Below are positions 59,972 to 64,000 of a DNA stretch of 64,000 nt, piece after piece. The translations under genes and the position numbers were made by a program. The notes under the pieces were generated by a model. The model ran no database searches. It was not told the DNA's origin and saw only the letters and a list, made by a program, of their open reading frames with translations. This stretch comes from Arthrobacter sp. ISL-65 (GTDB lineage Bacteria; Actinomycetota; Actinomycetes; Actinomycetales; Micrococcaceae), in contig NZ_JAGGPN010000040.1 in assembly GCF_018613795.1 (NCBI RefSeq), forward strand, positions 62,001-126,000, in the 5' to 3' direction. Position 1 is the first letter of the stretch. Each line of letters opens with the position of its first letter.

Positions 59972-62362
59972 ATGACGATAACGACGAGGACGGACGCGCA
60001 GTCATCCGGACTGCACACCGCCGATGGCCATGACCTGATCCGTGTGCAGGGCGCGCGCGTGAACAACCTCAAGGATGTCAGCGTCGAGATCCCGAAGCGC
60101 CGTCTGACCGTGTTCACCGGTGTCTCCGGTTCGGGCAAGAGCTCCCTGGTGTTCGGCACGATCGCCGCGGAGTCGCAGCGGATGATCAATGAGACCTACA
60201 GCGCGTTCGTGCAGGGCTTCATGCCCACACTGTCCCGGCCCGAGGTCGATGTGCTGGAGGGCCTGACGACGGCCATCATCGTGGACCAGGAGCGGATGGG
60301 GGCCAACCCCCGGTCCACCGTGGGCACCGCGACCGACGCCAACGCGATGCTGCGGATCCTTTTCAGCAGGCTGGGTAATCCGCACATCGGCTCACCCAAC
60401 GCCTACTCCTTCAACATCCCGACGGTGAGGGCCAGTGGCGCAATCACCGTGGAGCGAGGCAACAAGACCAAGGCGGAGAAGGCGACGTTCAACCGGCTCG
60501 GTGGCATGTGCCCGCGTTGCGAGGGCATGGGCAACGTCAGCGATTTCGACCTCACGGCACTGTACGACGACAGCAAGTCGCTCAGCGGGGGCGCCCTGAC
60601 CATCCCGGGCTACAGCATGGATGGCTGGTACGGCCGCATCTTCAGCGGAGCCGGCTTCAACATGGACAAGCCGATCAACAAGTTCACCAAGAAGGAGCTC
60701 CACGACCTGCTCTACAAGGAGCCGACGAAGATCAAGGTCGAGGGCATCAACCTGACCTACGAGGGCATCATCCCCAAGATCCAGAAGTCGATGCTGTCCA
60801 AGGACGTGGACTCGCTGCAGCCGCACATCCGCGCGTTCGTGGACCGGGCCATCACCTTCGCTACGTGTCCGGATTGCGGCGGCACCCGGCTCAGCCAGGA
60901 AGCCCTGTCGTCGAAGATCAAGGGCAAGAACATCGCCGACGTCTGCACGATGCAGATCACCGACCTGGCCGACTGGGTCCGGGGTTTGGACGAGCCGTCC
61001 GTGGCCCCGCTGCTCGCCGGGCTGCAGCACCTTCTGGACTCGTTCGCGGAAATCGGGCTGGGCTACCTCTCGCTGGACCGGCCGTCGGGGACGCTGTCCG
61101 GGGGTGAGTCGCAGCGCACCAAGATGATCCGCCACCTCGGTTCGTCCCTCACGGACGTCACCTACGTCTTCGACGAACCCACGATCGGCCTGCACCCGCA
61201 CGACATCGAGCGGATGAACGCGCTGCTGCTCCAGCTGCGCGACAAGGGCAATACGGTGCTCGTCGTGGAGCACAAGCCGGAGAGCATCGCCATCGCCGAC
61301 CACATCGTCGACCTCGGCCCGGGTGCCGGCACCGGGGGAGGCACAGTCTGCTTCGAAGGCACGGTCGACGGGCTGCGGGGGAGTGACACCATCACCGGCC
61401 GCCACCTCGATGACCGGGCGCAGCTCAAGGAGTCGGTGCGTTCCGCTTCCGGCGCGCTGGAGATCCGCGGCGCGTCGACAAACAACCTCAAGAATGTCGA
61501 CGTCGACATCCCGCTCGGCGTGCTCTGCGTCCTTACCGGCGTTGCCGGTTCCGGCAAGAGCTCGCTGATTCACGGCTCCGTCGCCAAGCGCGAGGGGGTG
61601 GTGGTGATCGACCAGACAGGCATCCGGGGTTCACGGCGCAGCAACCCCGCCACCTACACGGGGCTGCTCGAGCCGATCCGCAAGGCGTTTGCCAAGACCA
61701 ACGGCGTGAAGCCCGCGCTGTTCAGCTCCAACTCCGAGGGTGCCTGCCCCACATGCAACGGCGCCGGCGTCATCTACACGGACCTGGGTGTCATGGCCAC
61801 GGTCGAGACCACCTGCGAGGAGTGCGACGGCAAACGGTTCCAGGCCGCGGTGCTGGAATTCACGCTGGGCGGCAAGAACATCGCCGAGGTGCTGGCGATG
61901 TCGGTGGCCGAGGCCGAGGAGTTCTTTGAGGACGGCGATGCGCGCACGCCGTCGGCCCACAAGATCCTCGACCGGCTGGCCGACGTCGGACTGGGTTACC
62001 TCACCCTCGGACAGCCGCTCACAACGCTGTCCGGCGGTGAGCGGCAGCGGCTCAAGCTCGCCGCCCAGATGGCCGACAAGGGCGACGTCTACATCCTCGA
62101 CGAACCGACCACGGGCCTGCATCTCGCCGACGTCGAGAACCTGCTGGGCCTCCTCGACCGGCTCGTCGACTCGGGCAAGTCGGTGATCGTCATCGAGCAC
62201 CACCAGGCGGTCATGGCTCACGCCGACTGGATCATCGACCTCGGACCCGGCGCCGGGCACGACGGCGGCAATATCGTCTTCGTAGGATCGCCGGCAGACC
62301 TCGTTGCCGGCCGTGCAACGCTGACCGGCGAGCACCTCGCGGCGTACGTCGGTGCCAGCTGA
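59972..62362 (+). CDS. Short UvrA-like ABC ATPase (class II, drug-resistance type)
   Basis: 796 residues, versus about 940-1000 for housekeeping UvrA, with two ABC modules. Walker A: GVSGSGKSS (N-terminal) and GVAGSGKSS (C-terminal). Signature motifs: LSGGESQR and LSGGERQR. Zinc-cysteine pairs include CPRCEGMG, CPDCGGTR, CPTCNGAG and CEECDGKR. The UvrB-interaction region between the first Walker A and zinc module appears shortened, as in the UvrA-like proteins found in antibiotic-producing actinobacteria (DrrC-like). It may remove or sense DNA-binding drugs rather than act in excision repair. Last gene of the AraC-VOC-UvrA run. Confidence 0.88.
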   Translation: MTITTRTDAQSSGLHTADGHDLIRVQGARVNNLKDVSVEIPKRRLTVFTGVSGSGKSSLVFGTIAAESQRMINETYSAFVQGFMPTLSRPEVDVLEGLTTAIIVDQERMGANPRSTVGTATDANAMLRILFSRLGNPHIGSPNAYSFNIPTVRASGAITVERGNKTKAEKATFNRLGGMCPRCEGMGNVSDFDLTALYDDSKSLSGGALTIPGYSMDGWYGRIFSGAGFNMDKPINKFTKKELHDLLYKEPTKIKVEGINLTYEGIIPKIQKSMLSKDVDSLQPHIRAFVDRAITFATCPDCGGTRLSQEALSSKIKGKNIADVCTMQITDLADWVRGLDEPSVAPLLAGLQHLLDSFAEIGLGYLSLDRPSGTLSGGESQRTKMIRHLGSSLTDVTYVFDEPTIGLHPHDIERMNALLLQLRDKGNTVLVVEHKPESIAIADHIVDLGPGAGTGGGTVCFEGTVDGLRGSDTITGRHLDDRAQLKESVRSASGALEIRGASTNNLKNVDVDIPLGVLCVLTGVAGSGKSSLIHGSVAKREGVVVIDQTGIRGSRRSNPATYTGLLEPIRKAFAKTNGVKPALFSSNSEGACPTCNGAGVIYTDLGVMATVETTCEECDGKRFQAAVLEFTLGGKNIAEVLAMSVAEAEEFFEDGDARTPSAHKILDRLADVGLGYLTLGQPLTTLSGGERQRLKLAAQMADKGDVYILDEPTTGLHLADVENLLGLLDRLVDSGKSVIVIEHHQAVMAHADWIIDLGPGAGHDGGNIVFVGSPADLVAGRATLTGEHLAAYVGAS

Positions 62363-62368
62363 CAGACC

Positions 62369-62421
62369 AGCGCGAACGGACACTTGCGGCCCTTGAACCG
62401 GATTGATCTTGGGCCGCAAGT
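62369..62421 (+). terminator. Dispersed repeat copy B forming a terminator-like hairpin
   Basis: 62369-62392 matches the repeat at 48757-48780. Its ACTTGCGGCCC end (62382-62392) pairs with GGGCCGCAAGT (62411-62421) across an 18-nt loop, just after the uvrA-like stop. T-rich bases follow weakly. Confidence 0.65.
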
Positions 62422-62551
62422 TTCCACCTTCCTGGGCTTGCGGGGCTTGGCTTAGTAGGCCGTCTTATTGAAGGCTCAACCAATTGGGTGGTATACCTAG
62501 GACTATCGGCGTAGGGATTCAGCCTTGCCGCCGAGACATTGGGGGATCCAC

Positions 62552-62746
62552 ATGAGTTTGCAACAGAGGGACGAGCCTCGTTATCAGCACCTGAAGAAAA
62601 TTGCCGACCTACTGGATTGGGCAGGCGATCTTGCGGGTGCGGAGTTCACGGACGAGTCCCGTGAGGCCTACGTCCTGGCGCGGAAATTCCACGAGCGCGC
62701 TGACGCGCTTGGTACAGCGGCTTCCAACATCCACACGCCGAATTAG
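62552..62746 (+). CDS. Small hypothetical protein
   Basis: 64 residues from ATG 62552 behind GGGGGA; a longer TTG-initiated frame is less likely. The sequence is mostly helical and polar (YQHLKKIADLLDWAGDLAGAEFTDESREAYVLARKFHERADAL) without a signal peptide or recognisable domain. Isolated between the uvrA-like gene and a gene-poor stretch. Function unknown. Confidence 0.6.
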   Translation: MSLQQRDEPRYQHLKKIADLLDWAGDLAGAEFTDESREAYVLARKFHERADALGTAASNIHTPN

Positions 62747-62868
62747 GCCGGGGGCGGGTCGCTAGTGCGACGTTATGTCAAGTAAACCGGCGGAAGTGAC
62801 GGGGCTTGTCCACAGGGTTTACGTAGGACGATGTGAGCGTCCAATGACTATCCATCAGGACTTCGGTG

Positions 62869-62900
62869 ACGCAGACACATGGTTCGAATCCTGTGGGCGT
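62869..62900 (+). other. tRNA T-arm-like fragment
   Basis: GGTTCGAATCC is framed by CACA/TGTG with one bulged T and by ACGC/GCGT, resembling a tRNA T-arm plus acceptor end, but no matching 5' half or anticodon arm is visible upstream. It may be an attachment-site remnant or chance. Confidence 0.3.
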
Positions 62901-63177
62901 GAAGTCGACGCCGGCTGAGTGCTTCATTGGGCGCCAAACTGCGGCCGAAACGCCCACATCTGCCGGACATGCTGCGACCTGCGACCCGGAAAGCATCCGG
63001 CGTGGCCATCCGCACAAGCTTTTGCACCCACTTCCGGGCAGGCACTCAAACTGGCATGCACGGTTATTCATGAGCCGGGAGTTGCCACGTCCGTCCTTTG
63101 CGCGACGCCGGATCGGGACTCATGCTGCTCACCGGGACGGGGACCGGTGGACACATGACAGAGAGCTCCTCCGGTTG

Positions 63178-63183
63178 TAGGCT
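63178..63183 (+). promoter_or_regulatory. Leaderless-type -10 (TAGGCT)
   Basis: TAGGCT ends 6 nt before ATG 63190. Confidence 0.45.
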
Positions 63184-63189
63184 CCGGAT

Positions 63190-63468
63190 ATGTCTGAGGG
63201 TCGGAAGCGCCTTGAGCCGCGGATGACGCGGGGCGGATTTCGCTTGCAGCTGGTCATGGTGGCCTTGCTGGCCGTTAATGCACTCGTGCAAATTGCATTT
63301 CGGTGGAATGAAGCTTGGGATGCCTTCCGCTACCTCATGCTGGCAATGCTGATTGTCTGCGCGGTCTTCACGGCCTATCTACTCTACGTGCGCCACTACG
63401 ACGGTCATTTCTGGGAAGAGGAAGAGGCCCGTCGCCAAGACTGGGATCGTCGGGGCAGACAGCTTTAG
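63190..63468 (+). CDS. Small two-helix membrane protein
   Basis: 92 residues. A basic N-terminus is followed by two hydrophobic helices (QLVMVALLAVNALVQIAF and YLMLAMLIVCAVFTAYLLYV) and a charged tail rich in Glu, Arg and Asp. No known family is recognised. A TAGGCT box 6 nt before the ATG supports it being a real, probably leaderless gene. Context gives no function. Confidence 0.6.
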   Translation: MSEGRKRLEPRMTRGGFRLQLVMVALLAVNALVQIAFRWNEAWDAFRYLMLAMLIVCAVFTAYLLYVRHYDGHFWEEEEARRQDWDRRGRQL

Positions 63469-63504
63469 ATTTACCGTCACGGACGCAAGCGATATCGAGC
63501 CGTT

Positions 63505-64000
63505 CTAGTTCCTCGGACTTCCATTCTGGACTGCCTCGTTTACTGCTGCGATGTACCGGGTATAGGCGGCTGCTGAGTGGGTGGCGTGGCGTTCGATGGT
63601 TGTGGGGGAGTAGCCGAGGGTTTCGGCGATGATGGCCACGGGTGCAAGTTTGGTGAGCTCGTGGAGAGTTCCGAGTCGCGCGGCTCGGGTGCTGAATAGC
63701 TTGCTGAGGCGTGTTGTGAGGTGTCCTGGGTGGATGTGCCGGCCGGGTGAGGTTCCGCGGAATACCCAGTTGGTGTTGGGGTGCGAGGCGGTTAGGTTGT
63801 GGCCGGGGTTTGCGGCGAGTTCCCGCCAGGGCGCATCTAAGGGGTCAGGCAGTGTGATCTGAATCGTTCCCAGCGGGATGGTGATCAGCTCTTCGGTGAC
63901 GGTTACGTCTCCCCACGTTAGACGGGCAATGCGTTCTGCTTGTTGCCCGAAGACGAGGATGAGGATCGCGGCGGCCTGATCGCGTGCTTCGATTTGGCCG
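63505..64000 (-). CDS. C-terminus of a tyrosine-recombinase-like protein (partial)
   Basis: 165 codons on the reverse strand ending in TAG at 63505-63507; the 5' end lies beyond the window. The order resembles a phage-integrase catalytic domain: LILVFGQQAERIARLTWGDV (box I with its Arg), HPGHLTTRLSKLF, then HELTKLAPVAIIAETLGYSP and TTIERHATHSAAAYTRYIAAV. The canonical HxLR is changed (HELTK) and the usual catalytic ERY is ERH, although tyrosines follow at YTRY. It may be a degenerate or divergent integrase from a mobile element whose body lies to the right. Confidence 0.65.
   Translation of the reverse strand, partial: GQIEARDQAAAILILVFGQQAERIARLTWGDVTVTEELITIPLGTIQITLPDPLDAPWRELAANPGHNLTASHPNTNWVFRGTSPGRHIHPGHLTTRLSKLFSTRAARLGTLHELTKLAPVAIIAETLGYSPTTIERHATHSAAAYTRYIAAVNEAVQNGSPRN

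Larger units (their letters stand above)
62747..63189. other. Gene-poor stretch with a tRNA-like fragment
   Basis: No convincing coding frame; the few open frames are short and arginine/histidine-rich. It contains a tRNA T-arm-like hairpin (62869-62900) and the promoter of the following small gene. Confidence 0.45.

Noticed and set aside
1..64000. CRISPR array or insertion sequence
   Set aside because: No regularly spaced repeats of CRISPR type and no transposase frame with terminal repeats were seen in the window.

Overview
The window is high-GC DNA from an actinobacterium. Gene content and protein resemblance point to the Micrococcaceae, most likely Arthrobacter or Pseudarthrobacter: mycothiol ligase MshC, a Pup-proteasome locus, RbpA, a polyprenol-phosphate mannosyltransferase, and a fused PafB-PafC regulator. 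No 16S gene is present, so the genus is an inference. The gene order uppP-mshC-PAC2-trmI-mpa-dop-pup-prcBA-pafA-pafBC-tatAC-helY and the neighbouring ppm/rbpA pair parallel the Mycobacterium tuberculosis chromosome, so 25-51 kb is conserved core backbone.

Layout. 0-3.4 kb: a D-malate/tartrate-type catabolic set (dctA, a DmlA-like dehydrogenase, a LysR regulator) with two matching ATAG-N7-CTAT palindromes. 3.4-10.7 kb: an SRPBCC protein, then a reverse-strand operon of two CzcA/CusA-like RND permeases flanking a tiny lipoprotein adaptor. 11-14.3 kb: a class V aminotransferase and an MctP-like sodium:solute symporter with its DUF3311 partner. 14.5-20.6 kb: one 2020-residue surface protein of Ig-like and FN3 repeats, then tRNA-Leu(GAG). 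21-25 kb: M20 peptidase, acyl-CoA dehydrogenase, small conserved proteins, aldo/keto reductase. 25-31 kb: UppP, MshC, PAC2, HAD phosphatase, M50 protease, TrmI. 31.8-42.2 kb: the Pup-proteasome locus with two FKBP isomerases and PafBC. 42-49.6 kb: TatA, TatC, HelY helicase, amidohydrolase, Ppm. 49.7-55.9 kb: RbpA, SPFH/NfeD pair, RlmA-like methyltransferase, S9 peptidase, peptide deformylase. 55.9-59 kb: a type III polyketide synthase/methyltransferase/FAD hydroxylase cassette. 59-62.4 kb: a short AraC regulator, a VOC protein and a short UvrA-like ATPase. 62.4-64 kb: a gene-poor edge with small ORFs, a tRNA-like fragment and the end of a degenerate tyrosine-recombinase-like gene.

Most genes are ordinary. 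The observations I would follow first are: the two RND permeases, of which only one keeps the proton-relay acidic residues, with a minimal adaptor; a promoter-preceded, foldable non-coding segment upstream of ppm; overlapping sigma-A-like and SigR-like promoter elements before rbpA; the type III PKS cassette with tandem repeats in its divergent promoter; and a recurrent -10 element (mostly TAGGCT/TAGACT/TAACGT) 6-7 nt before the start codon of about fifteen genes, which indicates leaderless transcription.
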